Notes: generated from the sequence alone by a model not told the origin. A stretch of 64,000 nucleotides of DNA from Planctomycetota bacterium (GCA_030748635.1 JASMLP010000101.1:1-64000); one strand, 5' to 3'; counted from the stretch's first letter, positions 25,612 through 35,334 are shown. Translations and numbers: made by a program.

Positions 25612-26118
25612 TTGCTGACCATCGCCAATCAAAAGGCCAAGCTCTCCGCCGGGCTTCTCCTCTTCTCCGGTAAGAGGATCTTGCTTTTGAAACGTGCCAG
25701 TCTCAGCCCCAATGGCGACACCTGGGGACTCCCTGGCGGCCAGTGCCATCCCCATGAACCCCCCTTTCAGGCGGCGTTTCGGGAAGCCGAAGAGGAAATT
25801 GGCGCCATTCCTCGCAACCACCTGATCGGTTCGGTCGCCGTACAACGTTCCCATCGGCGTTACGAGATCTTCGCCATCCGCGCCAAAAAACGGACGCGCA
25901 AAGGTTGGGCACCTCAACTCAATCAAGAACACTCCTCCTTCCGCTGGGTGAACTACAAATGGTGTCTTCGCCACCGGGATGAACTGCACCCCGTTTTGCG
26001 ACAGATATTCAAGGACGAGTCAGGCATCCAATGGGTATTGAACATGAGACGTCATCACTCTTCGGTCCGTATCCGTAACGATCGTCGATCGGAGGGACAC
26101 GTTCGCGTCCTCGCCTGA
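25612..26118 (+). CDS. Nudix hydrolase
   Basis: 168 residues from a TTG start at 25612, supported by AAGGAG 8-9 bases upstream. The Nudix box is complete: GGQCHPHEPPFQAAF followed by REAEEEIGAI, matching GX5EX7REUXEEXGU. WGLPGG precedes it as expected. These enzymes hydrolyse nucleoside diphosphates linked to another group, and substrate cannot be assigned. The C-terminal tail (RRHHSSVRIRNDRRSEGH) is strongly basic, which is unusual and may reflect nucleic-acid contact. It is divergent from the deiodinase-like gene. Confidence 0.88.
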   Translation: MLTIANQKAKLSAGLLLFSGKRILLLKRASLSPNGDTWGLPGGQCHPHEPPFQAAFREAEEEIGAIPRNHLIGSVAVQRSHRRYEIFAIRAKKRTRKGWAPQLNQEHSSFRWVNYKWCLRHRDELHPVLRQIFKDESGIQWVLNMRRHHSSVRIRNDRRSEGHVRVLA

Positions 26119-26225
26119 TTTCCACGGTTGAATGCGCGCCTAGATTCTCGGGCGGAATAGAGTTTTTAACTCACCCCGCTCGAATTCGATGGCCTCTATG
26201 TATTTATTCCATAAGAGCGCGATTT

Positions 26226-27419
26226 CTAAGGACCACCGCGTTTATGTGGGGGGTCGTAAAACGGTCGCTTCACAACCTGGCAGGTCACGGCATGTCGAAC
26301 CGCTTCCACGGTCCACTCCATGTCCAGTCGGGTACCGACCGTCGAGCATGAGGCCTCCACCGTCCCCAGAGCAATCATGCGCTTCAGGATGGGTGACCAG
26401 GTCGTGGATGTGACTTTGCCGACCTGAGAACTGTGCCGATAGACAGGAACCGCTTCACGACACGATTCACTCGAAACCTGAACCGGTAAACCTGCTCGAT
26501 GATAGAGCGCCTGGAGTTGATCCCAGTCGCACTCTAGCCCGACCAGGCGGCGATGGGGACCGCGTTTTCTTTCTTCGTAAAGCGCTTGATACCCGATAAA
26601 TCCTGGGTGATTCAAATGGACCGCCCAGTCCAGGGAGAGCTCGAACGGTGAATAGGCTTGCGCGTCGATCTGGGAGTGGCGCGAACTCAGGAAATCCACA
26701 TCCATGAGAATGAGTCCGGCCTCGATCCGGGCGATATCCAGCGCATCCAGTCCGACAGGAAGGAGTCCACGCACCTCTCCGGCCTCGATCAGATGATCCC
26801 AGAGTTGAGGCGCATCCGTCGCATCCACCCAGATCTCATAGCCCAGATCGCCAGTGAAACCGGTCCTCGAGACTTCGACAGTCATCCCGTTCATGGATGT
26901 TTGGACGATCCCAAAATAGGGGAGATCCACTGTCGTGGAGTTCACCACCGACTCCAAGATCTCTCTCGAACTCGGCCCCTGAAGAGCGAGCGCCGCCACC
27001 TTCTCACTCTCATCCACAATCTCCAACTCCATGGAATGGGCCACTTGTGTGAACCATGCATAACTCGGATTGGCCGAAGTGATTCGAAATTCATTTTCTC
27101 CCAATCGCTGGACCGTCCCGTCATCGAGCGTTTTTCCTTCGGCATCGCACCAGGGGGCGTAAGCGACCCTCCCCACGCCGACCTTCTCCATGTTGCGAGT
27201 CACCAACCGATCGATGAACTGCAAGGCTTCTGGCCCCCAGACCCGGTACTTATAAAGTGGTGAGATATCGATCAGGCCGGCTGTCTGTCGCAAAGCGAAA
27301 TATTCGGGTTCGTGGCAAAGCTGGTAGCGGCATGAACACAGATATCCAGCCCAGTCCTTCCAGGACTCGCTCTCGCAAAGCGGTTTCGTGCGCGGATGAA
27401 AGGGTGTCCCGATTCCCAT
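26226..27419 (-). CDS. GcvT-fold aminomethyltransferase-like protein
   Basis: 397 residues from ATG 27419. The fold is that of the glycine-cleavage T protein / DmdA / dimethylglycine oxidase family, which uses tetrahydrofolate as one-carbon acceptor: LRQTAGLIDISPLYKYRVWGP, DDGTVQRLGENEFRITSAN, ALQGPSSREIL, VEVSRTGFTGDLGYEIWV and a C-terminal barrel (VGLECDW). No gcvH or gcvP lies nearby, and the loop where GcvT has NAGN reads SANPSY, as in DMGO-like or demethylase relatives. I therefore do not call it gcvT. It is divergent from a PYROXD2-like flavoprotein and near P5C dehydrogenase. The predicted promoter ends almost at the ATG, suggesting a leaderless message. Confidence 0.8.
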   Translation of the reverse strand: MGIGTPFHPRTKPLCESESWKDWAGYLCSCRYQLCHEPEYFALRQTAGLIDISPLYKYRVWGPEALQFIDRLVTRNMEKVGVGRVAYAPWCDAEGKTLDDGTVQRLGENEFRITSANPSYAWFTQVAHSMELEIVDESEKVAALALQGPSSREILESVVNSTTVDLPYFGIVQTSMNGMTVEVSRTGFTGDLGYEIWVDATDAPQLWDHLIEAGEVRGLLPVGLDALDIARIEAGLILMDVDFLSSRHSQIDAQAYSPFELSLDWAVHLNHPGFIGYQALYEERKRGPHRRLVGLECDWDQLQALYHRAGLPVQVSSESCREAVPVYRHSSQVGKVTSTTWSPILKRMIALGTVEASCSTVGTRLDMEWTVEAVRHAVTCQVVKRPFYDPPHKRGGP

Positions 27420-27427
27420 GAGTGCCC

Positions 27428-27456
27428 AGTATACTGACCCGGGAAAGCTTATTGAA
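27428..27456 (-). promoter_or_regulatory. promoter of the GcvT-like gene, apparently leaderless
   Basis: Minus-strand TTCAAT (27456-27451), 17-base spacer, TATACT (27433-27428). Transcription would begin within a few bases of the ATG at 27419, and no SD is visible before that ATG. Confidence 0.45.
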
Positions 27457-27562
27457 AATTCCATTCGCGCAGCATGAAGCTCTCGCACTCCACTTGGCCA
27501 AACTCCTCACGGTGAACCAACGGTCCAATCTTTTCTCTCCAAACTGATTTCCATAAAGCTCC

Positions 27563-29146
27563 ATGACGAAAAATAAGCTCTACGACGTCCTGGTTATCGG
27601 CGGGGGTCACAACGGCCTGATCAGCGCTGCGTATCTGGCCCGCGCGGGGCTGGATGTGGCGGTCCTCGAACGCCGTCCCGTTGTCGGGGGAGCCGCAGTG
27701 ACCGAAGAGATATTTCCCGGATTCCGATATTCGGTCTGCTCCTATGTCGTAAGCCTCTTGAGGCCTGAGATTATTCGTGAACTGGAACTTTGCCGTCACG
27801 GCCTGCAGATCACCCCTCTGGAGACCTCCTACACGCCTCTTCCTGAGGGAAGAGATCTTCTGCGCTGGGGACATCCCGGGAAAACCCGACGGGAGTTACT
27901 CAAGCATTCACGCCTGGATGCCGAAATTTATCCGGAATTTGGTCAGCATATGCAACAGGTGTCCCGGGTCGTCCAACCGCTACTCTCCACGATCCCACCC
28001 GATCCGACCTCCTGGTCACCCACAGAACTGTTGAGGCTCGCACGCCTGGCCGACCCCTTGACGCAGGTTTCTCCCGAAATCGTGAATACACTCCTCAAAT
28101 TGTCCACCATGAGCGCTGTGGACTTTCTGGATGAATGGTTCGAGACCGACTGCCTCAAAGCGACCATGTCGGTCAGCGGGATCATCGGAACCTACCTGGG
28201 CATTTCCAGTCCGGGAACCGCTTACGTCCTTTTGCATCACTACATGGGTGAGATCGACGGCGTGTTTCGCTCCTGGGGTTTCGCTCGGGGGGGCAACGGG
28301 GGCATCAGCGAATCGATCGCCTCCAGCGCCCGTCATCACGGCGCGACCCTTCGCACCCAAGCCGGTATCGAAAGCATTATGATTCAAAGGGGACGAGCCG
28401 TCGGGGTGGTGCTGGATACCGGCGAAGAGATCCGTGCTCGCAACATTTTTTCAAGTCTCGATCCGAACCTTACTTTCCGGAAGTTGGTTGGAGACGAACA
28501 TTTGCCGGAAGAATTTCTGAGTGGGTTGACTCGTTACAAATACCGTGGATCAAGCGGGAAAATCAATCTGGCCGTCGACCGACTCCCCAGTTTCCTCTCT
28601 CGCCCCAAAGGAGCCGCTCATCTGCGGGGAGATATCGCCATTGCACCTTCGGTCCGATACCTCGAAACAGCTTATCAGGAGGCCAAATACGGCGCATTTT
28701 CCCGACGCCCCTACATCAATATGGTGATTCCGACCCTCTTTGATCCGACGATGGCTCCTCCCGGGAAACATGTGATTTCTCTATTTGTCCAGTACGCTCC
28801 CTACCACCTTCGAGAAGGAACCTGGCCTCAGAGGCGAGAGGAGTGGGCCGATACCGTGATCGAGACGTTAGCGGAATATGTTCCTGACCTGAAAGAATCC
28901 ATCCTTCACCGTCAGATCTTGACCCCCTGGGATTTAGAGCAAGAGTTCGGTTTGACGGAAGGAAATATTTTTCACGGTGAAATTACTCAAGAGCAACTTT
29001 TCTTTCTCCGTCCCGTGCCCGGATGGGCCCAATATCGGACCCCAATCCGAGGGTTGACCCTGTGCGGTTCCGGTGCGCATCCCGGTGGGGGGGTCATGGG
29101 AGCTCCGGGCCGCAATGCTGCTCTGAATTATTTGGGTTGCCTCTGA
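27563..29146 (+). CDS. PYROXD2/CrtI-like FAD-dependent oxidoreductase
   Basis: 527 residues. The N-terminal dinucleotide-binding motif is VLVIGGGHNGLISAAYLARAG, closed by VLERRPVVGGAA. The rest matches the phytoene-desaturase-like subgroup that includes mitochondrial PYROXD2: FPGFRYSVCSYVVSLL, RGGNGGISESIA, and the C-terminal FAD contact LCGSGAHPGGGVMGAPGRNAA. Carotenoid genes are absent, so a carotenoid role is unlikely. The true substrate of this subgroup is poorly known. It is divergent from the GcvT-like gene by 143 bases. Confidence 0.85.
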   Translation: MTKNKLYDVLVIGGGHNGLISAAYLARAGLDVAVLERRPVVGGAAVTEEIFPGFRYSVCSYVVSLLRPEIIRELELCRHGLQITPLETSYTPLPEGRDLLRWGHPGKTRRELLKHSRLDAEIYPEFGQHMQQVSRVVQPLLSTIPPDPTSWSPTELLRLARLADPLTQVSPEIVNTLLKLSTMSAVDFLDEWFETDCLKATMSVSGIIGTYLGISSPGTAYVLLHHYMGEIDGVFRSWGFARGGNGGISESIASSARHHGATLRTQAGIESIMIQRGRAVGVVLDTGEEIRARNIFSSLDPNLTFRKLVGDEHLPEEFLSGLTRYKYRGSSGKINLAVDRLPSFLSRPKGAAHLRGDIAIAPSVRYLETAYQEAKYGAFSRRPYINMVIPTLFDPTMAPPGKHVISLFVQYAPYHLREGTWPQRREEWADTVIETLAEYVPDLKESILHRQILTPWDLEQEFGLTEGNIFHGEITQEQLFFLRPVPGWAQYRTPIRGLTLCGSGAHPGGGVMGAPGRNAALNYLGCL

Positions 29147-29384
29147 TTCTGACCCTTTTCGAGTTGTTGAGCTTATTTCGAACGATTTCGATCCTCTTTG
29201 GTCCCGTTTCGTATAGGACCGAAAAATAGATCTGAACGGGGTATCCTGGGCGCTGGGGGGGGCGAAACCGCTCCGCGCTCCACACAATTCCACGGGAGAG
29301 GATGCAAAGCTTGTAGACGATCTGTATCATGCCGATTCAATCTTTCGGTTACGCCCTTTTCCTGTCTTTTCCCGGAGTGTCACC

Positions 29385-31022
29385 ATGTCGCTCAGCGCCC
29401 GCGTCAACGTTCCCGAACCACGAAATGAACCGATTCTCGATTACGCCCCGGGGAGCCCCGAACGCGCGTCACTTCAGGTAGAACTGGACGCGTATTCCGC
29501 CCAGCCGATCGAAATTCCGATGATTATCGGAGGCAAAGAGGTTCGCTCCGGAGAAACACGCGACCAGGTGATGCCGCATCGACATGGACACGTTCTTGCC
29601 AAAGTCCACCAGGCCCGCATGGAGGATATCGAGGCGGCCATCCAAGCATCTCAAAAGGCGGCTCCAACGTGGGCAGCGCTTTCGCTCGAAGATCGCGCCG
29701 CGATTTTCCTCAAAGCCGCCGACCTGCTTGCTGGCCCGTGGCGTGCTCGGGGCAACGCTTCCAGCATGCTCAATCAATCCAAAACCATTTACCAGGCCGA
29801 AATCGACGCCGTTTGTGAAATCGTCGATTTCTGGCGTTTCAACGCCCACTTCGGGCAAGTGATCGAAGCCGAACAGCCCAAAAGTTCGCCCGGACAGTGG
29901 AACTACCAGGAATGGCGACCTCTCGAAGGATTTATCTTCGCCATTACCCCTTTCAATTTCGCCTCCATTCAGCTGAACCTTCCGACTGCGCCCGCTCTCA
30001 TGGGAAATGTTGCTCTATGGAAACCTGCTTCCTCGGCGGTCCATGTCGCGTGGGTTCTCTACCAGGTTCTATTGGAGGCCGGACTCCCCGAAGGAGTCAT
30101 CAATTTCATCCCGGGATCCGGCCGAGTTGTCGGGGGACCGGTACTGGCAAGCGAACATCTCGCAGGAGTACACTTCACCGGCTCGACCGGAACGTTTCAC
30201 CATATCTGGAAAACCGTGGGCTCGAACATCGACAAATATCGATGTTATCCTCGCCTCGTAGGCGAAACGGGTGGCAAGGATTTCGTTTTCGCTCATCCCT
30301 CCGCCGACCCGGACGCCCTGGTGACCGCGCTCGTCCGAGGAGCTTACGAATATCAGGGACAAAAATGCTCCGCCGCGAGTCGCGCGTACATTCCGAAGTC
30401 GGTCTGGGAGCGTATGGGCGATCAACTGGTGGAAACCGTCCGATCCATCACCATGGGTGAACCGACCGATTTTCGCAACTTCTGCACCGCCGTTATCGAT
30501 GGCGGGGCGTATTCGGATATCAAGGAATACATCGACCTGGCTCACTCAGATCGCGGCGCCATCGAGATTCTTGCCGGCGGGGGACTCGACGATTCCGTGG
30601 GCTACTTCATCGAGCCCACTTTGTTGCGTTCGAACGACCCCAATCACCGCCTGATGACCGAGGAGATTTTCGGCCCCGTTCTTACCCTGTACATCTATGA
30701 AGACTCCCAAATCGAAGAAGCTCTTACCTCCTGCGATACCGCGAGTCCTTACGCTTTGACCGGGTCCGTATTTGCGCAAGATCGCCACGCGATCTGTGAT
30801 ATCCGAACTCGACTTCGAAATACCGCGGGCAACTTTTACATCAATGACAAACCCACTGGAGCCGTTGTCGGACAGCAACCGTTTGGTGGCGCCAGGGCGA
30901 GTGGCACCAACGACAAGGCGGGAAGCATGCTCAACCTATTGCGATGGGTCAACGCCCGCGCCGTCAAGGAGACGTTCGTTCCGCCGACCGAATACCGTTA
31001 TCCGTTCATGGGTGATGAATAG
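29385..31022 (+). CDS. pruA: L-glutamate gamma-semialdehyde (1-pyrroline-5-carboxylate) dehydrogenase
   Basis: 545 residues, close to the length of stand-alone bacterial and mitochondrial (ALDH4A1) P5C dehydrogenases. It oxidises glutamate semialdehyde to glutamate with NAD in proline catabolism. Key parts are AITPFNFASIQLNL, the NAD-site FTGSTGTFHHIW, the general base in GETGGKDFVF, the nucleophile in GQKCSAASRAYIP, EIFGPVLTLYIYED and QQPFGGARASGTNDKAG. GGAG lies 8 bases before the ATG. Proline dehydrogenase (PutA N-half) is not adjacent. The upstream 238 bases hold no gene, only a short TCGAA-CGAT-TTCGA inverted repeat. Confidence 0.95.
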   Translation: MSLSARVNVPEPRNEPILDYAPGSPERASLQVELDAYSAQPIEIPMIIGGKEVRSGETRDQVMPHRHGHVLAKVHQARMEDIEAAIQASQKAAPTWAALSLEDRAAIFLKAADLLAGPWRARGNASSMLNQSKTIYQAEIDAVCEIVDFWRFNAHFGQVIEAEQPKSSPGQWNYQEWRPLEGFIFAITPFNFASIQLNLPTAPALMGNVALWKPASSAVHVAWVLYQVLLEAGLPEGVINFIPGSGRVVGGPVLASEHLAGVHFTGSTGTFHHIWKTVGSNIDKYRCYPRLVGETGGKDFVFAHPSADPDALVTALVRGAYEYQGQKCSAASRAYIPKSVWERMGDQLVETVRSITMGEPTDFRNFCTAVIDGGAYSDIKEYIDLAHSDRGAIEILAGGGLDDSVGYFIEPTLLRSNDPNHRLMTEEIFGPVLTLYIYEDSQIEEALTSCDTASPYALTGSVFAQDRHAICDIRTRLRNTAGNFYINDKPTGAVVGQQPFGGARASGTNDKAGSMLNLLRWVNARAVKETFVPPTEYRYPFMGDE

Positions 31023-31023
31023 G

Positions 31024-33621
31024 TCAATCGGTTTCTTCGCCCGCGTCCCTCGCGTTCGATGACGGGAGGAACAAACTGACCCCCTTCTTTCCATGAACCG
31101 CGATCGCGCCCGAACGGGTTCGGCGGGGAACCGAATCTTCATGGAAATCCTCCGGCAATTCGAATTTCCACTGCAGACTAAAAGTCATGGGATCGAGCCC
31201 ATAGACGGTATCCCCGACTTTGACCCCTATCCCAGATTCTTTGAGGTCGAAAATCAGGAAAGTAGCCTGGGGATCGAGGTCGACGGGAATAGTCAGCGAT
31301 TCGAGAGATCCCTTTCCGGGCCGGAGAACTTCCATTTCACCGGTATCGATCAGGATGTAAATTCTGCCTTCACGATATACCCAACACATCGGCCCTGACT
31401 TCGAATGCCACTTCTTTCCGTTCGCGAGAGTATAGAGGACGAAGAACTCATCGGATCCGACCCGAGTATGGGTCGCAACAGAATAGTCATCGGCACCGAG
31501 GAATTGGGTCGGTCGGGGGCAGGGTAAGCTCCAGTCCGTTTTCCATTCATCGCCGTCACGGTTTAACCGTAAAATCGTTTTTTTACTCCGGGCCCCGATA
31601 AGCCAACGGATCAAAGATCGCCCCTCATCGAACAGAAAAATTCGGGTTTTCCGCTCCTTGCTCGCACGAGCGTTGGCCCATCTATCGAACCACTTGCCCG
31701 TTTCCGCATTCAGGAGCATAACCCCCTTTTCATAGACCAAAGCCAGAGTCCCGTCTCTTTCGTGGACATCGAAAGGACCGACCCCGAGGTCGAGATCCGG
31801 CCCTAATCTCCACTCTTTACTTCCCTGCAGAGACATTTTCGTGAGCGGGATATTAGGGCCGTGATAATAGACCTTTCCCTTCTCGATGATGACAAAAACC
31901 CGGTCTTTTTTTTCAATCAACTCTCTATCGGGGTTTGATCGCAGGTCCCAGATGACACTATCTTCAAGAACCGAAATCCCCATGAAATTGTGTTGATCCC
32001 AGAGGATCAGCACATCCTCGAGTAAGCGGACCGTTGCATTGTAAGAAAAATCCACTCGTCGCCAGAGCTTCTTGCCCGTTTCCAGATCCAGCGCGTAAAG
32101 GGTCAAGCGCTGATAACGAGAGGGGGGGGTCTTGAAGAGAGCGATATTTTCGTAGATCCCAATCAACTGAGTTGTCTCTTCCCACGGCAACGGAATGGCC
32201 CTGGACAGTGGAAGAGAGGGAATACCCGGAGAAAGAACTTTTCGCCTAGGTGTCGACCCAGTCGATGAGGGAGTCGGGTCCAGTGCCGTGAGAGACGGCC
32301 GATCTTTTGGCTGATCAGGTGGAGGTTCATCTCCTCCCGACATAACAAAGAAAAGTGAAACAGCGCACAAACATACGGATCCGATGGCGTAGGAGAGCCC
32401 GCGTCGAATTCCCCCCCGTTTTCTGAGAGGAAAACCTTTTCGGACAGAGGCCAACGCGTCCGCAAAAGCGCCCGCAGAATCGAACCTTGAAGTGGGATCG
32501 AATGCCGTGGCGTCGCAACAAAGTCGGTCCCATTTGGGATGAAAACTCCGATCGACAGTCCGCAAGGAAGGAAATGGACGCGAAATGATCTGCTGGTAGA
32601 CCTGAGGAACACTCATCCCCTGAAAAGGAAGTTGACCCGCCAAGATCCGAAAAAGCATCACTCCGAGGGCGTAGACATCGGTAGTCGGCCCGATCCGTCG
32701 CAGATCGCCTTCCACCTGTTCGGGAGCCATGTAGTAGGGAGTTCCCAAAGCCTGGCCGGTCTGGGTCAATCGGGTGTTGCCATCCATCTGTTTTGCCAGA
32801 CCGAAGTCGGTCACCTTCGCATTGCCATGATCATCGACTAACACATTGGAGGGCTTCAAATCCCGATGGACGATGCCCCTCTGATGCAAAGCCTCCATTC
32901 CACGCGCGGCCATTTCCAGTACGTCCAGATTTTTGTCTACGGACTGCCCCATTCCGAGAAACGTTTCGAACGACTGTCCGGGCACATACTCCATGACCAG
33001 AAAAGGGGGGGGCGATTCGAGCGACAGATCGAAAACCGAAACGATATGAGGGTGGACCATCGCGGCCAGCATCCTTCCTTCCCGCTCAAAGCGCCGGAAG
33101 TTGGAATCCGAAAGGTTCGGCGCGGACCGCAAGACTTTGATCGCCACTTCACGCCCTAATTTCTTATCACGGGCCAGGAACACTTCTCCCATTCCGCCGC
33201 CACCGACTCGACGTATCACCTCGTAACGATCGCCGAAAGAGTCCAGTGGCATGGCGGAGGGGGACTGCAAAGTGTGATCCATGGGGCCCGCGCCGAGCGT
33301 CGGCACCTGGCTCTTCATCAGATCCTGCATGTGAGGGGTCGAAGAACAGTGGGGACAAGATCCAGACCAACCCAAAGCCCCCACGAAGTCGCGGGTACAA
33401 CCGGAACATGAGAAAAGTCGCGATTTGGACTGGTTCAGCCTTTGGGCCAATATCGCGGTATCCAGGCATTTCTCGCCTCTCAAGATCAGGTGAAGAGGCA
33501 TGCCCTGATCTCCAGCCTGCAAGCCCATCCACAACTCCAGCCCCTTCTGAAGTTGCTCGCTGGAGATCAGACCCTCCTGAAGCAGGTACGCGTCAAGGCC
33601 TACGGGGGTTGAATCGTCCAT
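31024..33621 (-). CDS. membrane Ser/Thr kinase with N-terminal zinc ribbon and PQQ-like beta-propeller
   Basis: 865 residues. Residues 8-62 form a helical domain resembling type II secretion/MshE N-terminal modules (AYLLQEGLISSEQL). A zinc ribbon follows from Cys72, Cys75, Cys89 and Cys92. The Hanks-type kinase spans about 133-400: Gly loop GGGGMGEVF, Lys162 in VAIKVL, HRDLKPSN with Asp254, DFGLAK with Asp272, APE. One TM segment lies near 408-430. The C-terminal 400 residues contain repeats such as YALDLETGKKLW, VMLLNAETGKW and YGLDPMTFSLQW, typical of PQQ-like beta-propellers, placed outside the cytoplasm. It starts 6 bases after the VWA gene, so the two form a unit. Confidence 0.9.
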   Translation of the reverse strand: MDDSTPVGLDAYLLQEGLISSEQLQKGLELWMGLQAGDQGMPLHLILRGEKCLDTAILAQRLNQSKSRLFSCSGCTRDFVGALGWSGSCPHCSSTPHMQDLMKSQVPTLGAGPMDHTLQSPSAMPLDSFGDRYEVIRRVGGGGMGEVFLARDKKLGREVAIKVLRSAPNLSDSNFRRFEREGRMLAAMVHPHIVSVFDLSLESPPPFLVMEYVPGQSFETFLGMGQSVDKNLDVLEMAARGMEALHQRGIVHRDLKPSNVLVDDHGNAKVTDFGLAKQMDGNTRLTQTGQALGTPYYMAPEQVEGDLRRIGPTTDVYALGVMLFRILAGQLPFQGMSVPQVYQQIISRPFPSLRTVDRSFHPKWDRLCCDATAFDPTSRFDSAGAFADALASVRKGFPLRKRGGIRRGLSYAIGSVCLCAVSLFFVMSGGDEPPPDQPKDRPSLTALDPTPSSTGSTPRRKVLSPGIPSLPLSRAIPLPWEETTQLIGIYENIALFKTPPSRYQRLTLYALDLETGKKLWRRVDFSYNATVRLLEDVLILWDQHNFMGISVLEDSVIWDLRSNPDRELIEKKDRVFVIIEKGKVYYHGPNIPLTKMSLQGSKEWRLGPDLDLGVGPFDVHERDGTLALVYEKGVMLLNAETGKWFDRWANARASKERKTRIFLFDEGRSLIRWLIGARSKKTILRLNRDGDEWKTDWSLPCPRPTQFLGADDYSVATHTRVGSDEFFVLYTLANGKKWHSKSGPMCWVYREGRIYILIDTGEMEVLRPGKGSLESLTIPVDLDPQATFLIFDLKESGIGVKVGDTVYGLDPMTFSLQWKFELPEDFHEDSVPRRTRSGAIAVHGKKGVSLFLPSSNARDAGEETD

Positions 33622-33627
33622 GGAAAC

Positions 33628-35334
33628 TCAGGGTTGTACGTACCGACCACCGCTCTGAGCGGCAAGCTGTTCCAGTAAGGAGTGGGATCCTCCCAGCGCG
33701 ATGCAGTGAATTTTGATGCGCCGTTTCGAATTGAGACGACCGATTTCCCGCAGAATATCCTCGGTCGCCATGAATTTTCCCTGACTGGCTTGGCCATCGC
33801 TCAACAGGAAAATGGTATCGACTTTTTTGGTCTGAATGGCGGCTTCCAGCGAGTCGTAGATATTCGTACCGCCCGAAGCTTTTTGTTGTCGAGCGAACTG
33901 GATGGCTTCTTCCCGGGATTTTTTCGTAATCCGGGTCAATTCCTTCTTCCATTTCCGGAATGAACTGTCGAAGAAGATGACATTGAAATACACTTTGGGT
34001 CCTAAGCCGTTAACGACCCGAATCAGATTGCTCTTAGCGATCTCTAACCGAGTATCCGTGGTCGCATTTCCTTTGGAAGCGAGTGTGCTAGCCCCCTTGC
34101 TACGGGTAGACATTTTCGTGCTCATCGAACCCGAGATGTCCACGACAAAAAGAACCCGTTCGGACAAAACCCTGATCCCATAGTAAGTGGAAATGCTCTC
34201 TTCGCCACCCGCAGGATTCTTGGAATCCTCTTTCTTCTTCGGTGGAACGACAAAAACCTTCTTCTTGACCGACCACCAACTTTTCCACTGCGCCGGCGTG
34301 AAGCCAAAAGGTTTTCCTGTCAAATCCTCGAGGGCGTCGACGAGATCTCCACGCAATCGACCGGTCTCCTTCTCCAGTCGATCGATCAGCGGTTCGATCC
34401 CTTCTTTCAGCCTCAATCGACGAATATTCATAATGGCCGCCGAACGCACCTCCCAGCGGCGATTCGGCAAGAGTTTGATGAGAGTCTTCAAACCCTCCTC
34501 CAGTTTTCCGAGACCGATCGCATCGAGTGCGGCGAGTTGTCGGGTGAGATCGCCCCCCTTGGCCCATTTCAAAACTCGATCGGCCAACTTCGGGTCCTTG
34601 ACCAGACGACTGGCCAGACACCGAATCGACACCGACGCGATCTCTGGATTACGAGACCGACTCGCTTTCTCGAGCAAAGCGATGGCCCGAGGATCTTCTC
34701 GCCCGGCAAGAGCATCGAGTGCAACCACGCGAATATCCGGACTACCCGAAGCCCCATATTTCAGAATCGCTTCGAGAGCCTCTTCCCCTTTGATCGCGCC
34801 GATAACGGGCAAGAGTTTGCCTAGCCCACGCGGATCCTTGACCTTAGGAAGATAAGCGATCATCCAACCGATCGCCGCCGGATCCTCCAGATGCTTCAAA
34901 GCAGACGCTAACGATCGAGCGAGCGTCGAACTTGTGGCAGGATCCGCTAAAAGGCGTGTAGCCTGTTGGGTCAGAGGCAGATCCAGATGTTTACGCAAAT
35001 TATATCCAACAGCGATTTTCAGACTAGCGTCCGGCCCTGAAAGGGTTTCGAGCAACAGCTTGCGGACCCTTGGACCCTCCATGGCGCCGATTTTCCGGAG
35101 CAGCATGGATTTCATCGTCCGGTCTTTTTCTTGCCGGAAAAACTCGAGCAGAGAAGAGAGAACCCGATCGGGTTGTTTCTTCCCGTAAGCGGCCAACCGA
35201 TTGAAGGTAGCAAGCCGTTCTCTATAGGGCAGCGAACGTTCCTTGACATACTTTCTGAGAGTTGAATCCAGGGATTCCTGAGCATCTACAATGCCCGAAA
35301 AATACCCACCCAGGAAGACGAGGAAAATGACCAT
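33628..35334 (-). CDS. exported HEAT-repeat and von Willebrand A domain protein
   Basis: 568 residues from ATG 35334 (a GTG at 35352 would add 6). A signal peptide (MVIFLVFLGGYFSGIVDAQ) precedes about eight HEAT/armadillo-like helical repeats, for example PDIRVVALDALAGREDPRAI and NRRWEVRSAAIMNIRR. A VWA domain follows with its MIDAS: VVDISGSMS, GGTNIYDSLE and LLSDGQAS. The protein is thus likely a periplasmic metal-dependent adhesion or scaffold module. It is directly upstream of the kinase with the extracytoplasmic propeller, with a 6-base gap, suggesting that both act in one sensing system; that link is inference. Confidence 0.85.
   Translation of the reverse strand: MVIFLVFLGGYFSGIVDAQESLDSTLRKYVKERSLPYRERLATFNRLAAYGKKQPDRVLSSLLEFFRQEKDRTMKSMLLRKIGAMEGPRVRKLLLETLSGPDASLKIAVGYNLRKHLDLPLTQQATRLLADPATSSTLARSLASALKHLEDPAAIGWMIAYLPKVKDPRGLGKLLPVIGAIKGEEALEAILKYGASGSPDIRVVALDALAGREDPRAIALLEKASRSRNPEIASVSIRCLASRLVKDPKLADRVLKWAKGGDLTRQLAALDAIGLGKLEEGLKTLIKLLPNRRWEVRSAAIMNIRRLRLKEGIEPLIDRLEKETGRLRGDLVDALEDLTGKPFGFTPAQWKSWWSVKKKVFVVPPKKKEDSKNPAGGEESISTYYGIRVLSERVLFVVDISGSMSTKMSTRSKGASTLASKGNATTDTRLEIAKSNLIRVVNGLGPKVYFNVIFFDSSFRKWKKELTRITKKSREEAIQFARQQKASGGTNIYDSLEAAIQTKKVDTIFLLSDGQASQGKFMATEDILREIGRLNSKRRIKIHCIALGGSHSLLEQLAAQSGGRYVQP

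Noticed and set aside
26226-27419. Glycine-cleavage GcvT
   Set aside because: No gcvH or gcvP nearby and the folate-loop sequence differs. The more general GcvT-fold call is safer.
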